The notes under the pieces are model-generated. The model was not told the origin of the DNA. It ran no database searches and was given only the letters and a program-made list of their open reading frames with translations. A stretch of 64,000 bases of DNA from Methylobacterium adhaesivum (lineage in GTDB: Bacteria; Pseudomonadota; Alphaproteobacteria; Rhizobiales; Beijerinckiaceae), in contig NZ_BPQD01000039.1 of NCBI RefSeq assembly GCF_022179065.1, forward strand, positions 62,001 through 126,000, in the 5' to 3' direction. Made by a program: the position numbers and the translations under genes. Positions 53,246 to 63,498 of the stretch are shown here, in pieces. How positions within the stretch are numbered: the first letter of the stretch is position 1; every line of letters begins with the position of its first letter.

Positions 53246-53497
53246 CTAGATGACCTTGCGATCGGCCGCGACGGTGTTGGCCGTGGCCGCCTCGTTCTGG
53301 TGAGGCAGGGTCCGCACGGGCTCGCCGGAGCTCGGGGGCGGCACGGCCGTGGGCGCTTCGTCCTCGGCCATGCCCTTCTTGAATGCCTTGATGCCCTTGG
53401 CGACGTCGCCCATCAGGTCGGAGATCTTGCCCCGCCCGAACAGCAGCATCACGATGCCGGCGACGATGATCCAGTGCCAGATACTCATGCTGCCCAT
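53246..53497 (-). CDS. tatA: Sec-independent translocase subunit TatA
   Basis: The 83-residue protein has one N-terminal membrane helix ([15 protein letters not shown]), the hinge and amphipathic helix [22 protein letters not shown], and a polar tail. TatA polymerises to form the Tat channel. The start ATG at 53497 has GGGAGG six bases upstream; an internal ATG three codons later is less likely. In many relatives scpA and scpB stand between nagZ and tatA, but here only 209 bases do. Confidence 0.96.
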   Translation of the reverse strand: MGSMSIWHWIIVAGIVMLLFGRGKISDLMGDVAKGIKAFKKGMAEDEAPTAVPPPSSGEPVRTLPHQNEAATANTVAADRKVI

Positions 53498-53706
53498 GGC
53501 AACCTCCCGAGCCGTGGGAGCCTACGCCCGCACGGCACCCGCATGTGTCTAATTGCAGGGAACCTAAGGATCGCACTGCGGCAACACAAGAACCGCGTGG
53601 GTTTCGAGGCTCCTTCGCGCGTGGAGGAACCCGTTTTCGCCAGAGGCGGACGGCCGGCCGGTGCGACGATCGGTGGCGCGCAGGGCGCTCGTCGCGGGAC
53701 GCCGGA

Positions 53707-54714
53707 TCAGGCGGCGAGGGACAGGGCGGCCTCGAACCGGGCGCGGGCCTCGCTCACATCGAAGGCCGGGGCCGCGACGGCGAGACGCGCGAGGGCCTCC
53801 TGCGCCCGGCGCAGGGCCGGGCCGGCGAGCCCCGGGGCGCCCTCGACGACGCCCCGCATCTCCGTGAGGTCGCCGTTGCAGTGCAGGCCGACATCGATCC
53901 CGGCCGCGAACGCCGCCTCGGTGCGTGCACGAAAGCTACCCTGGAGCGCGTGCATGGACAGGTCGTCGGTCATCAGTAGCCCGTCGAAACCGATGAAACC
54001 GCGAACAACTCGCTCGATGACGATGGCCGACTGGGTCGCCGGATGGTCGGGATCGAGGGCGGTGAAGACCACGTGGGCGCTCATGGCGAGGGGCAAGTCG
54101 GCAAGCGCTCGGAACGGTGCGAAATCCTGTGCCGTCAGGGTCGCGAAATCGGCCTCCACCACGGGCAGTCCCTTGTGGCTGTCGCATCCCGCGCGGCCGT
54201 GACCGGGAATGTGCTTCATCACCGGCAGCACGCCGCCCTGCATCAGTCCACGCGCGACGGCGCGGCCGATCTCGGCGACACGCTCGGGCGTGGTGCCGTA
54301 GGCGCGGTCGCCGATCACGTCGTGGGCGCCAGCCACGGGCACGTCGAGCACGGGCGCGCAATCGACGTTGATGCCGACGCTGGCCAGATCGTGCGCCATG
54401 AGCCGGGCGCCGAGTTCGGCCATGGCGACGGCCGATCCGTCGAGGCGGCCGATGCGCCCGCCGGCCGGGTAGGCCGGCCAGTGCGGCGGCCCCATGCGCT
54501 GCACCCGCCCCCCCTCCTGATCGATGAGGATCGGCGCGTCGGCGCGGCCCACGGTGTCGCGCAGGGCCTGCGTCAGCGCCCGAACCTCGTCGGGCGTGCC
54601 GATGTTGCGCTTGAACAGGATGAAGCCCCACGGCGCCACGTCGCGGAAGAATGCGTTCTCCTCCGCCGAGAGAGTCTTGCCGGCGCAACCGAGGATGAGG
54701 GCACGGGTGGTCAT
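53707..54714 (-). CDS. nagZ: Beta-N-acetylhexosaminidase NagZ
   Basis: The 335-residue cytoplasmic glycosidase (GH3) releases N-acetylglucosamine from peptidoglycan turnover products. Motifs are LIDQEGGRVQRM, PVMKHIPGHGRAGCDSHKGL (His/Asp catalytic dyad region) and the nucleophile segment LLMTDDLSMHAL. The family usually reads KHFPGHG; here Phe is Ile. Its length is normal. It follows the SPOR-domain gene and precedes tatA, the usual place in alphaproteobacteria. Confidence 0.94.
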   Translation of the reverse strand: MTTRALILGCAGKTLSAEENAFFRDVAPWGFILFKRNIGTPDEVRALTQALRDTVGRADAPILIDQEGGRVQRMGPPHWPAYPAGGRIGRLDGSAVAMAELGARLMAHDLASVGINVDCAPVLDVPVAGAHDVIGDRAYGTTPERVAEIGRAVARGLMQGGVLPVMKHIPGHGRAGCDSHKGLPVVEADFATLTAQDFAPFRALADLPLAMSAHVVFTALDPDHPATQSAIVIERVVRGFIGFDGLLMTDDLSMHALQGSFRARTEAAFAAGIDVGLHCNGDLTEMRGVVEGAPGLAGPALRRAQEALARLAVAAPAFDVSEARARFEAALSLAA

Positions 54715-54796
54715 GGGGCTGCGTCCTTGGGGACTTTGGTGGCGCTGGCCCGGATGCCGGCGCGATGAACGGAGGGTGGATCGACGCCCCTCGGAG

Positions 54797-54820
54797 CCGG
54801 AGGGCGATCACGCCCTCCGG
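54797..54820 (-). terminator. GC-rich hairpin between the SPOR gene and nagZ
   Basis: CCGGAGGGCG (54797-54806) pairs perfectly with CGCCCTCCGG (54811-54820) around a four-base loop. No T-run follows, so it may only partly terminate, or protect mRNA ends, within the run. Confidence 0.5.
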
Positions 54821-54878
54821 ACTGGCCCGCCCGACGGGTGACGACCGGGATCTTCGCGAGACTCTCCGGGTGAGCGCC

Positions 54879-56309
54879 TCAGTTCTTCGCCACGAAGCAC
54901 TGACCGCCGGCCGCCTGGAGCTGGGTGCACAGGCTCGTCGCCTCGCCCTTGCCGAGGGGTCCGACGCGGACGCGGTAGAGCGCCTTGCCGTTCACCTCGG
55001 CCTGCCGGATCAGAGCCGGTTTGCCGGCCAGGAGGGCATATTTGCCCTGCATTTGGGTGAAGGCGGCCTGGGCCTCGCTGGCGCTGCCCCGCACGCCGAG
55101 CTGGACCGAGAAGGAGCCGGCGGCGGGGGCCGGGGATTCCACCACCGTCGCGGGCGGCGGAGCCACGGCGGCGGTGGTCTCGGGCGCGACGGCGGCGACG
55201 CGCTGGGGCGCCTTGGTGCGGGGAGCGGGGGCGGGAACCACTGCCGTGGGCGCCGGCGCCTCGGCCACGGGCGTCGCCGTGGGAGTGGAGATGGGCGCGC
55301 TCACCCGCGTGCCGCGCGGGCGAAGGGAAGCGGGGGCCGTCGTGCCCTCGGCGGATGTCCCCGGCAGGGTCATGGTCGGGATCACGGAAGCCGGCGGGGC
55401 CTCGGCGACCTCGGGCTGCGGCGGCGGCACCGGCGTATCCGGCTTGACCGAGACGGTCCGGACCCGGCGCGGTTCACCCAGCGATTCCGTCAGGGTGCCG
55501 GTCTGCGGCGCCCCGGTATTGCCGGTGGCGCTGCCGGGGGTGGCGCCGCCTTCGCCCGTTCCTTGGGCCGAGCGGGCGGCCTGCGCCACGTCGAGGGGCT
55601 GCTCCTCGCGGTTGACGATGCGGATCTGCCCGTCCTTGGCGGTGCGGTCGTAGATCTGCTTGTTCTGATCGGGAATCTCGACGCCGTCGGCCTTCTGCGG
55701 GGCGACCTTCAGGGGCGCGGTATCCGCCATGATGGTGGGAACGCCACCGGCATGTCCGCCGCCCGAATGCAGGCCGCGCCAGGCGAGGCCGCCGGTGATG
55801 CAGACGGCGACCACGCCGAGGCCGGCCCCGACGGAGACGAGGCGGCTGCGCTGGCGCGGGCGTGCGGTGGCCGTGCGGTCGCCGGAGGCGAACGCATCCT
55901 GCTCGGCCTGGGGCGGCCCGTCGGTGCCCTGGCTCGGATAGGGGTCCTGCTCCACGGAGGCGAGGTATTGGTCGAAGGCGTCCGTCGGCGAGGACGCGGC
56001 GGGCGCCCGGTAAGCCGGGGCCGGCTGCGCCGGGGCCGGGGCCGGGGCCTGGGCGAAGCTCGGCTCGACGCGCCGGCCCGGAGCCGGCTCGGACCGCGCG
56101 TCGCGAGCCGCGAGAATGGCCCGGAACGGATCGTCCTGACCGATGATGCGGGCGAGTTCCGACAGGGGATCGGACTTGGTCTGCGCCTGCGGTTCCGGGG
56201 TGGGCGTTCCGTGAGGCTCCGCCCCCTGAGGGTGCGGCATCCGGGGCTGCTGCAGATCACGCGCAAAGGCGTCGAAATCGACCGGCGCTCGCGAAGCGTT
56301 CGTCGTCAT
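54879..56309 (-). CDS. SPOR-domain inner-membrane protein, division-associated
   Basis: The 476-residue protein has a Pro/Gln-rich cytoplasmic N-terminus (about 1-140), one membrane helix (about 145-165, VGAGLGVVAVCITGG), a long Pro/Ala/Thr-rich periplasmic linker and a C-terminal SPOR domain (about 398-476). The SPOR domain has FSVQLGVRGSASEAQAAFTQM and YRVRVGPLGKGEAT. SPOR domains bind denuded peptidoglycan at the septum. It starts 31 bases after argS ends, as usual in this lineage. Confidence 0.9.
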   Translation of the reverse strand: MTTNASRAPVDFDAFARDLQQPRMPHPQGAEPHGTPTPEPQAQTKSDPLSELARIIGQDDPFRAILAARDARSEPAPGRRVEPSFAQAPAPAPAQPAPAYRAPAASSPTDAFDQYLASVEQDPYPSQGTDGPPQAEQDAFASGDRTATARPRQRSRLVSVGAGLGVVAVCITGGLAWRGLHSGGGHAGGVPTIMADTAPLKVAPQKADGVEIPDQNKQIYDRTAKDGQIRIVNREEQPLDVAQAARSAQGTGEGGATPGSATGNTGAPQTGTLTESLGEPRRVRTVSVKPDTPVPPPQPEVAEAPPASVIPTMTLPGTSAEGTTAPASLRPRGTRVSAPISTPTATPVAEAPAPTAVVPAPAPRTKAPQRVAAVAPETTAAVAPPPATVVESPAPAAGSFSVQLGVRGSASEAQAAFTQMQGKYALLAGKPALIRQAEVNGKALYRVRVGPLGKGEATSLCTQLQAAGGQCFVAKN

Positions 56310-56339
56310 GGCAGCATTCCCCTTTACGCCGCAGTCACC

Positions 56340-58103
56340 TCACCGCATTTCGGCCGGCGCGGTGACGCCCAACACCGCGAGGCCGGAGGCGATCACGCCC
56401 CGCAATGCCTCCACGAGGGCCAGTCGGGCCCGTGTCGAGTTTCGGTCGGTTGGATTAACAAACCGTAATTGCGGCAAGTCTTTGCCCTTGTTCCAGAAAC
56501 CATGCAGCGAAGAGGCCAGCTCGTAGAGATAGAATGCCACACGGTGTGGCTCGTGAGCCGCCGCCGCCGCTTCGATCACCCGCGGATACTGCGCGATGAG
56601 ACGCATGATCTCGGCCTCGCCGGAATCGGCGAGCAGGGACAGGTCGGCCTCGCCCAGCAGGCCGTCGCGCGAAAAATCTTCGGCCGGCATCGCCTCGCGG
56701 GCCTGGCGGAACACCGAGACGCAGCGGGCATGGGCATACTGCACGTAGAAGACGGGGTTGTCCTTGGATTGCTCCACCACCTTGGCGAGGTCGAAATCCA
56801 GGGTTGCGTCGTTCTTGCGGTAGAGCATCATGAAGCGGATCGCGTCACGCCCGACCTCGTCCACCACCTCGGCCAGGGTGATGAACTCACCGGCGCGCTT
56901 GGACATCTTCACGGGCTCGCCCGCGCGCAACAGCCGCACCAGCTGGCAGAGCTTGACGTCGAGGGTCGCCCGGCCGTCGCTCACCGCCTTCACGGCCGCC
57001 TGCATGCGCTTGACGTAGCCGCCGTGATCGGCGCCGAGCACGTCGATGAGGTCGGTGGCGCCGCGCTGGATCTTGTCGCGGTGATAGGCGATGTCTGACG
57101 CGAAGTAGGTGAAGGAGCCGTCGGACTTCAGGAGGGGACGGTCAACGTCGTCACCGAATTCGACGGTGCGGAACAGCGTCTGCTCGCGGTCCTCCCAATC
57201 CTCGGGCAACTGGCCCTTGGGCGGCGGCAGACGGCCTTCGTAGACGAGGCCCTTTTCGCGCAGGTCGGCGAGGAGGACGGGCACGGCCTCTTGGAGGGTG
57301 GCTTCGGAGAAGAACACGTCGTGGTGGATGCCGAGCCGGGCGAGGTCGCCCCGGATCAGGTCCATCATCGCGTCGATGGCGAAGGCCCGCACGGTGGGCA
57401 ACCACTGCGATTCGGGCTGGTCCAGCAAGGTGCGGCCGTGGGTGTCGGCCAGGGCCTGGCCCACGGGCACGAGGTAGTCGCCCGGATAGAGCCCGTCCGG
57501 CACCGGCCCGACCGCTTCGCCCAGCGCCTCGCGGTAGCGCAGAAACGCGGAGCGGGCGAGCACGTCCACCTGCGCCCCGGCATCGTTGATGTAGTATTCG
57601 CGCGTCACGTCGCGGCCCGAGGCCACGAGGAGGTTGGCCAGCGCGTCGCCGAACACGGCGCCGCGTCCATGGCCGACATGCATCGGCCCGGTGGGGTTGG
57701 CCGAGACGTACTCGATGTTGACCTTCCCGGCGGGGGCCTTCCCCTCCGGAACGGCGCCACGCCCGTAGGCGTCGCCCTCGGTCAGGGCCGCCCGCACCAC
57801 GGCGTGGAAGGTGCCCGGCGCCAGGCGCAGATTGATGAAGCCGGGACCGGCGACGCTCGCATCGACCACGTCCGGATCCCGGCGCAACTCGGCCGCCAGG
57901 GCCTCGCCCAGGGCCTTCGGATTCGTCTTCGCCTCCTTGGCCAGCACCAGGGCGGCGTTGGTGGCGAGGTCGCCATGGCTCGCGTCGCGGGGCGGCTCCA
58001 CCACCACGCGCGACAGGTCGAGCCCCTCGGGCAGCTGCCCGGCCTGGATGAGGCCCTGCACGGCCGCGCGCACGCGCGCCTCGAAGGTGGCGAAGATGTT
58101 CAT
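56340..58103 (-). CDS. argS: Arginyl-tRNA synthetase
   Basis: The 587-residue class I synthetase has the N-terminal tRNA-contact domain, the HIGH-type motif [15 protein letters not shown], the KMSK motif ([10 protein letters not shown]) and the DALR-type C-terminal anticodon-binding domain ([20 protein letters not shown]). The start is the ATG at 58103 ([11 protein letters not shown]); the longer frame upstream lacks family similarity. Confidence 0.97.
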   Translation of the reverse strand: MNIFATFEARVRAAVQGLIQAGQLPEGLDLSRVVVEPPRDASHGDLATNAALVLAKEAKTNPKALGEALAAELRRDPDVVDASVAGPGFINLRLAPGTFHAVVRAALTEGDAYGRGAVPEGKAPAGKVNIEYVSANPTGPMHVGHGRGAVFGDALANLLVASGRDVTREYYINDAGAQVDVLARSAFLRYREALGEAVGPVPDGLYPGDYLVPVGQALADTHGRTLLDQPESQWLPTVRAFAIDAMMDLIRGDLARLGIHHDVFFSEATLQEAVPVLLADLREKGLVYEGRLPPPKGQLPEDWEDREQTLFRTVEFGDDVDRPLLKSDGSFTYFASDIAYHRDKIQRGATDLIDVLGADHGGYVKRMQAAVKAVSDGRATLDVKLCQLVRLLRAGEPVKMSKRAGEFITLAEVVDEVGRDAIRFMMLYRKNDATLDFDLAKVVEQSKDNPVFYVQYAHARCVSVFRQAREAMPAEDFSRDGLLGEADLSLLADSGEAEIMRLIAQYPRVIEAAAAAHEPHRVAFYLYELASSLHGFWNKGKDLPQLRFVNPTDRNSTRARLALVEALRGVIASGLAVLGVTAPAEMR

Positions 58104-58203
58104 CGGTGATCGGTTTCCGCTCGCGACAGCCGTCTCATTCCGACGGCCCACGTCTCAAGTGGTGGGCATATCAACCGGGAACACGGGTGTCACGGCCGGT
58201 CCC

Positions 58204-59451
58204 TCACGGCTCGGCCAGGGGCAGCCCCCGGCTCTCCGGGCTCCAGTGCAGGTCCGGCGTTGTCGCGAACAGGCGCTTGTGGGCCAGCACCGCGTAGGTG
58301 TCGGTCATGCCGGCGATGTAATCGGCGACCCGGCGGGCGATGCGGCCCTCGCCCGCCCCCTCCAGCCCGGCCGACCACTCCTCCGGCATGGCGCCGGGCT
58401 CGGCGGTGAACCGCGCGAACAGGTCGGCGACGATGATGTCGGCCCTCGCCCGCACGGCGAGCACGCCGGGGTGGCGGTACATGCGGGCGAACAGGAAGGT
58501 CTTGATCGCCCGGTCCGCCGCCGCGATGGCCGGCGAGAACGCGATGACGGGGGCCGACGCCGCCCGGATGGCGGCGACATCGATGGGCGCCAGGGCGGCG
58601 ATGCGGCGCCCGCTCTCGGCGATGACGTCCTCGACGAAGCGGGTGATCACCCGCCGCGCCAGTTCGTGAATCTTGCGCGATGTGTCGAGGTTCGGATGAA
58701 GATGGTCGATCTCCGCCAGGATGTCGGCGAGGAACGGCACGGCGGCGAGGTCGGCGAGATCGAACAGGCCGGCGCGCAGGCCGTCGTCGAGGTCGTGGCT
58801 GTCGTAGGCGATGTCGTCGGCGAGCGCGGCCGCCTGCGCCTCCGGCCCGGCGAAGCGCGCGAGTTCGAGGTCGTTCTGGCCGTTGTATTCGAGGATCGCC
58901 GCCGGGATGCCGCGCGCCGCCCAGCGCGGGGTCGGCGTCCCGTCCGTCTCCAGCAGGGGGCCGTTGTGCTTGACCAGGCCCTCCAGGGTCTCCCAGGCGA
59001 GGTTCAACCCGTCGAAGCCGGCGTAGCGCCGCTCCAGGCGGGTGACGATGCGCAGGGCCTGGGCATTGTGGTCGAACCCGCCATGCTGGCCCATCAGGGC
59101 GTCGAGGGCATCCTCGCCCGTATGGCCGAAGCAGGTGTGGCCGAGGTCGTGGGACAGGGCCAGGGCCTCGGCCAGGTCCTCGTCGAGGCCCATCGCCCGG
59201 GCGAGCGCCCGGGCGATCTGGCTCACCTCCAGGGTGTGGGTGAGGCGGGTGCGGTAATGGTCGCCCTCGTGGTGCACGAAGACCTGGGTCTTGTGCTTGA
59301 GGCGGCGGAAGGCGGAGGAATGGATGATCCGGTCGCGGTCGCGCTGGAAATCGCTGCGCGTCGGCGAGGCCGCCTCGGGGATCAGGCGCCCGCGCGTGGC
59401 GGCCGGGTTCGTCGCATAGGGCGCCCTCCAGCGCTCACCATTCTGCCGCAC
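58204..59451 (-). CDS. dgt: Deoxyguanosinetriphosphate triphosphohydrolase-like protein
   Basis: The 415-residue HD-domain phosphohydrolase has [36 protein letters not shown] (HD motif) and [17 protein letters not shown]. It hydrolyses dNTPs to nucleosides and triphosphate. The start is GTG at 59451, with AGGGGGA five bases upstream; it gives the normal N-terminus with [20 protein letters not shown]. It is divergent from the IscA/ErpA-like gene across 96 bases and followed by argS. Confidence 0.95.
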   Translation of the reverse strand: MRQNGERWRAPYATNPAATRGRLIPEAASPTRSDFQRDRDRIIHSSAFRRLKHKTQVFVHHEGDHYRTRLTHTLEVSQIARALARAMGLDEDLAEALALSHDLGHTCFGHTGEDALDALMGQHGGFDHNAQALRIVTRLERRYAGFDGLNLAWETLEGLVKHNGPLLETDGTPTPRWAARGIPAAILEYNGQNDLELARFAGPEAQAAALADDIAYDSHDLDDGLRAGLFDLADLAAVPFLADILAEIDHLHPNLDTSRKIHELARRVITRFVEDVIAESGRRIAALAPIDVAAIRAASAPVIAFSPAIAAADRAIKTFLFARMYRHPGVLAVRARADIIVADLFARFTAEPGAMPEEWSAGLEGAGEGRIARRVADYIAGMTDTYAVLAHKRLFATTPDLHWSPESRGLPLAEP

Positions 59452-59547
59452 ATCGTCCCCCTGTCGCGCCGCGTTGCAGCGCGTGCCCACCGGGCTTATC
59501 TTGTGTGTGACAACGTTTCTGGCAATCGACGAGACCCGAGCATCACG

Positions 59548-59874
59548 ATGGCCGACATCACCCTGACCCCACGCGCCGCCAAGCGCATCAACGAGATCAT
59601 GGGCGCCGAGCCGCCCGGGGCCTCCTTGCGGATCAGCGTGAACGGCGGCGGCTGCTCGGGCTTCTCCTACGCCTTCGACATCGAGCGGGCGCGGGCCGAC
59701 GACGACGTCGCCATTGAGCGCGACGGGGCCACCGTCCTCGTCGACCCCACATCCCTCGAATACATGAGCGGCGCCGTCATCGATTTCGTGAACGACCTCA
59801 TCGGCCAGTCGTTCAAGATCGAGAACCCCCTCGCCACTGCCTCCTGCGGCTGCGGCACGTCGTTCTCCCTGTAG
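59548..59874 (+). CDS. erpA: HesB/IscA-family iron-sulfur insertion protein (ErpA-like)
   Basis: The 108-residue A-type carrier has the three conserved cysteines: one in GGGCSGFSY and two in the C-terminal SCGCGTSF. It transfers iron-sulfur clusters to apoproteins. In alphaproteobacteria this gene lies divergent from dgt, as here. The names erpA and iscA cannot be separated on sequence alone. Confidence 0.92.
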   Translation: MADITLTPRAAKRINEIMGAEPPGASLRISVNGGGCSGFSYAFDIERARADDDVAIERDGATVLVDPTSLEYMSGAVIDFVNDLIGQSFKIENPLATASCGCGTSFSL

Positions 59875-59991
59875 CGGCGTCGGGCGACGCACCCGCGCAG
59901 GTGATGCACCCGCGATTGCAACGCACGCGAAAACGCGGCACGGATGCGCCCTCCCCTTGAGGCGGCGTTTGCCAGCGATCCGGAAAATCCC

Positions 59992-61806
59992 ATGATCCCC
60001 TCGAAAGGCCGCCCCCTCCTGCGTTGGGCGACCGGCGCCTCGGCCTGCGTCCTCGTCCTCCTCGGCGCCGGGCTCCCCGCGCAGCCGGGTGTCGCCTGGG
60101 CGCAGGAGGCGGCCTCCGCCGTCCAGGACGTGACTCTGACGGACGTCACCCTGCCGCTCGGCGACAAGGTGCTGAAAGCCCCGCGCGTGACGGTGAGCGG
60201 GACGCGCCTGTCGAAGGACGAACTCCTCGCTCTGATCCGGCCCGGTCCCGAGCCCGTGGCGGCCCGCCTTGCCCGGCTCGATGCCGCGAGCCTCGTGATC
60301 CCGGACCTGCGCATCGAAGGGGCGATCAAGGGCGCGCGCGATACGGTGAGCTACAGCAACGTGGTGGCCAAGGACGTGCGCGCCGGCCGGATCGCCGAGC
60401 TGACCGCCACGGGGGCCGTCCTCACGGTGGAGGGCGAGCGCAAGGGGGCGGGGTCCTACGGCCCGCTCCAGGCCACCGACCTCGATCTCACGGCGCTTGC
60501 CCGCCTCTACGGCGAATCCGGCGACGGCAAGGGTGCGCTTCAGCGGATCTACGGCGCGTTCTCGGTTTCGGACGTGGCCTTCGTCGACACGAACGGCACG
60601 GCGGTGAAGTTCGCCCGCATCCAGGGCCGCGACCTCAGCGCCCGCCCGGTGCCGGGCAGCTGGGCCGGTGCCCTCGCGGCGCTCACAGCCCCCGGCCTTG
60701 CCGAGGCACCGCCGGCCACCCGCGCCAAGCTCTCCGGGACCGTGGCGGATCTCGCCGAAGCGGTGACGCTCGGCAGCTTCGAGGCCACGGGCCTCAGCGT
60801 CCAGCACACCAAGGGGCCGTCGCCGCTCAACCTCGGCATCGGCCTGATCCGGGGCGGCGGTTCGGAGGCGAGCCTCGAGGACATCACCCTCACGGGCAAC
60901 GGGATCGCCGCGAAGGCGGCCCGCCTGTCGCTCAACGGCTTCTCCCTCGCCCCCACCATCGCGGCCCTGCGCAAGCTCGCCACGACCCCCGACGCCACGG
61001 ACGACGATCTGCGCCTGCTGACCCCGGTGATCGGCACGATGGCCCTGTCGGATCTCAGCCTCGACCTGTCCGACGATCCGGCGGCAGCGCCGCGAAATCC
61101 GGCCGCGCAAGATCCGGCTGTGAAGGCGGTGCCGACGCATTTCGGCCTGCGCACGGCGACGGTGAACTTCGCCCCGCCCCGGGAAGGCGTTCCGACCGCC
61201 GGGCGGATCGACCTGTCGGGCTTGACCCTGCCGGCCTCCGCCGTGGCCGGCGTGCCCGGCCTCGGATCCCTCGGCCTCTACGGCTACGCAGACCTCGACC
61301 TCAAGGTGGTGGCCGACACCGCCTGGGATGCGGCGGCCAAGGAACTCAAGTTCGGGGAAATCTCCATCTCCGGCAAGGATATGGGCACGGTGCGGATCAA
61401 CGGCCTGCTCGGCGGCATCGGCCCCGAGGTGTTTGATCCCGATGCCGGCGTGTCGGGCTTCGCCATGCTGTCGGCGACGGCCAAGGCCCTCGACCTCACC
61501 ATCGAGAACACCGGCCTGTTCGAGCGGTTCATCGCGGCGCAGTCGAAGGTGCTCAGCCTCAAGCCCGAGGAACTGAAGCAGGAATACGTCACGGCGAGCC
61601 TCTACGGCGTGCCGGCGATCCTCGGAAACTCGGCGGGGGCGAAGGCCATCGGCACGGCCATGAGCCAGTTCGTGTCCAAGCCCGGAACGCTGTTCCTCAG
61701 CGTCCGCCCCAAGAACGGTGCCGGCATCGGCATGCTGGAATTTAGCGCGGCCCCGACCCCGGCCGCCGTGCTCGACCGTCTCACCGTCGACGCCAAGGCG
61801 AACTGA
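59992..61806 (+). CDS. Large exported protein of unknown family
   Basis: The 604-residue protein has a signal peptide (about 1-37, cleavage near AWAQEA). A mature chain rich in beta-type, Ala/Gly/Asp/Leu repeats follows, alternating short strands such as [31 protein letters not shown] and LASLDLTIEN-like segments. It has no cysteine in the mature part and no catalytic motif. The pattern recalls AsmA/DUF945-like periplasmic proteins, but I do not recognise a family with confidence. The start ATG at 59992 was preferred because it yields a clean signal; 59944 is an alternative. It stands alone after the IscA-type gene. Confidence 0.7.
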   Translation: MIPSKGRPLLRWATGASACVLVLLGAGLPAQPGVAWAQEAASAVQDVTLTDVTLPLGDKVLKAPRVTVSGTRLSKDELLALIRPGPEPVAARLARLDAASLVIPDLRIEGAIKGARDTVSYSNVVAKDVRAGRIAELTATGAVLTVEGERKGAGSYGPLQATDLDLTALARLYGESGDGKGALQRIYGAFSVSDVAFVDTNGTAVKFARIQGRDLSARPVPGSWAGALAALTAPGLAEAPPATRAKLSGTVADLAEAVTLGSFEATGLSVQHTKGPSPLNLGIGLIRGGGSEASLEDITLTGNGIAAKAARLSLNGFSLAPTIAALRKLATTPDATDDDLRLLTPVIGTMALSDLSLDLSDDPAAAPRNPAAQDPAVKAVPTHFGLRTATVNFAPPREGVPTAGRIDLSGLTLPASAVAGVPGLGSLGLYGYADLDLKVVADTAWDAAAKELKFGEISISGKDMGTVRINGLLGGIGPEVFDPDAGVSGFAMLSATAKALDLTIENTGLFERFIAAQSKVLSLKPEELKQEYVTASLYGVPAILGNSAGAKAIGTAMSQFVSKPGTLFLSVRPKNGAGIGMLEFSAAPTPAAVLDRLTVDAKAN

Positions 61807-61830
61807 CCGAGGCGAACCGGAGCGCAGCGC

Positions 61831-62529
61831 CTACGCGACGAGGCGTTCGGGCGCGCCGGCGCCCGAGACGCAGGCCTGGGCGAGGGCCTGTGTCGCATCG
61901 AGCAGCCCATCGCCGAAGCCTTCGTCCGAGGCCGAGAGGGCGAGGGGAATCTCCGTGCAGGCGAGAATCACCCGTCCGCATCCCGCCGCGATCAGACCGC
62001 GCGCCTGATTGCGCAGGATGGCGCCAGCCTCGGCCACTCTGCCGGCCTTCACGAGGCGGATGGCGCGCATCACCGCATCCTGATCGATCGGTGCGACGCA
62101 GGTGAAGCCGTGGCGGGCGAGGCGCCCGGAATAGATGCCGGCCTTCAGCGTTCCGCCGGTCGCCAGCACGCCGATGGAACCGCTTCGGTATCCCCGGACG
62201 AACAGTGCTTCGGCCACGGCATCGACGATGTGCAGGATCGGCAAGGCGGTGCGGGCCTGGAGCGCGCCGTGCCAGTGGTGAGCTGTGTTGCAGGGAATCG
62301 CGATACGGGTGGCGCCCGCCGCTTCGAGCCGGCGCAGGCCCGCCACCATGGCGGGCAGGGGGTCGGGGCCGCCGGCGAGGATCGCCCGGGTCCGGTCGGG
62401 GATGTCGGACGCCTGAAGCACCAGGGCGCCGGGATGGTCCTGGTCGCGCGATGCCGGGGTGGCCTCCACAAGTTTGCGCATGAAGTCGACGGTGGCCATT
62501 GGCCCCATGCCGCCCAGGACTCCCAGCAT
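61831..62529 (-). CDS. Aspartate/glutamate racemase-family protein
   Basis: The 232-residue protein has the Asp/Glu racemase fold with both catalytic cysteine regions: IAIPCNTAHHWH and RVILACTEIPLAL. It starts MLGVLGGMGPMATVDFMRKL, typical of the YgeA/RacX group. It would interconvert D and L forms of an acidic or other amino acid. The start ATG at 62529 has a GGAGGAGGGG run upstream. The LysR regulator is 75 bases upstream on the same strand and may control it. Confidence 0.9.
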   Translation of the reverse strand: MLGVLGGMGPMATVDFMRKLVEATPASRDQDHPGALVLQASDIPDRTRAILAGGPDPLPAMVAGLRRLEAAGATRIAIPCNTAHHWHGALQARTALPILHIVDAVAEALFVRGYRSGSIGVLATGGTLKAGIYSGRLARHGFTCVAPIDQDAVMRAIRLVKAGRVAEAGAILRNQARGLIAAGCGRVILACTEIPLALSASDEGFGDGLLDATQALAQACVSGAGAPERLVA

Positions 62530-62604
62530 CGTTCCCCTCCTCCGCGTGACGGAGCGAGGCATGACGCGGCACGGCACGCGAGGCCAATGCCAAGTCGGAA
62601 CGCC

Positions 62605-63480
62605 TCATGCGGTTTGCGAATACGCCCCGGCTGCAGCCCAAACCGTCTCGACGGCGGGGCGGGTGCGGGCGCAGCTGCGGTAGAGGCGGATCTCCAGGGG
62701 CACCTCCGGTCCGGCCATGATCAAGCGACCCTCGGCGAGTTCGCGGATGACGAGGCTGCGCGGCACCCAGGCGAGCCCGTGCCCCTCCAAGGCCATGGCT
62801 TTCAGAGCCTCGGCCATGGCGTTGGTGTGGGAAACGTGTCCGAGGGCGCCGACCTGGGCCTGCGCGAACAGACTCACGCGCCCGAGGAAGGTGTCGGGCG
62901 CATAGGCGAGGTGCGGCAGCGGCCCGTTCGCCCGCTGTCCGGATAGGGCCGGACTGTGCACGGCCACCAACCCATCTGTTCCGACCACGCGGTGGGGATG
63001 GAGGTCCGGATCCAGGAGGATCGGCACGCTCGGGTGATGGAACGTCAGGAGGAAATCATAGGCGCCCTCGGCGAGGGCCTGGAGGCAGTTGTGAAAGTCG
63101 TCCGCCAAAAGGCGCGTCTCGACGGGGCCGGTGCGTGCCTCGATGCCCCGCAACCAAGCGGGAAAGAAAGCGAGAGACAGGGTGTGCAGGGCGGCGACGC
63201 TCACCATCGCCCCGCCCGATTCGGTCCCGGCGCGCAGGTCCACGCGGCTGGCGTGGAGCATCCGCACGGTCTCCTCCGCGGTCTCGCGAAAACGCCGGCC
63301 CGCTGGCGTCAGGGTCGTCGGATAGGTACTGCGGTCGATGAGCGCGACGCCGAGCCAGAGTTCCAAGGCCTGGATCCGGCGGCTGAAGGCCGATTGCGTG
63401 ACATGACGCGCCTCGGCCGAGCGGGAGAAGCTGCGGGTTTCGGCGAGGCTGAGGAAATCCTCGAGCCATTTCAGCTCCAC
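62605..63480 (-). CDS. LysR-family transcriptional regulator
   Basis: The 291-residue protein has the N-terminal winged helix-turn-helix of LysR regulators (about 1-60: WLEDFLSLAETRSFSRSAEA, VTQSAFSRRIQALE) and a C-terminal periplasmic-binding-like effector domain. The racemase gene follows on the same strand. Because most LysR proteins are divergent from their targets, autoregulation together with the racemase gene is a guess. Confidence 0.93.
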   Translation of the reverse strand: MELKWLEDFLSLAETRSFSRSAEARHVTQSAFSRRIQALELWLGVALIDRSTYPTTLTPAGRRFRETAEETVRMLHASRVDLRAGTESGGAMVSVAALHTLSLAFFPAWLRGIEARTGPVETRLLADDFHNCLQALAEGAYDFLLTFHHPSVPILLDPDLHPHRVVGTDGLVAVHSPALSGQRANGPLPHLAYAPDTFLGRVSLFAQAQVGALGHVSHTNAMAEALKAMALEGHGLAWVPRSLVIRELAEGRLIMAGPEVPLEIRLYRSCARTRPAVETVWAAAGAYSQTA

Positions 63481-63498
63481 CGCGCGCCTCCGCGAAGG

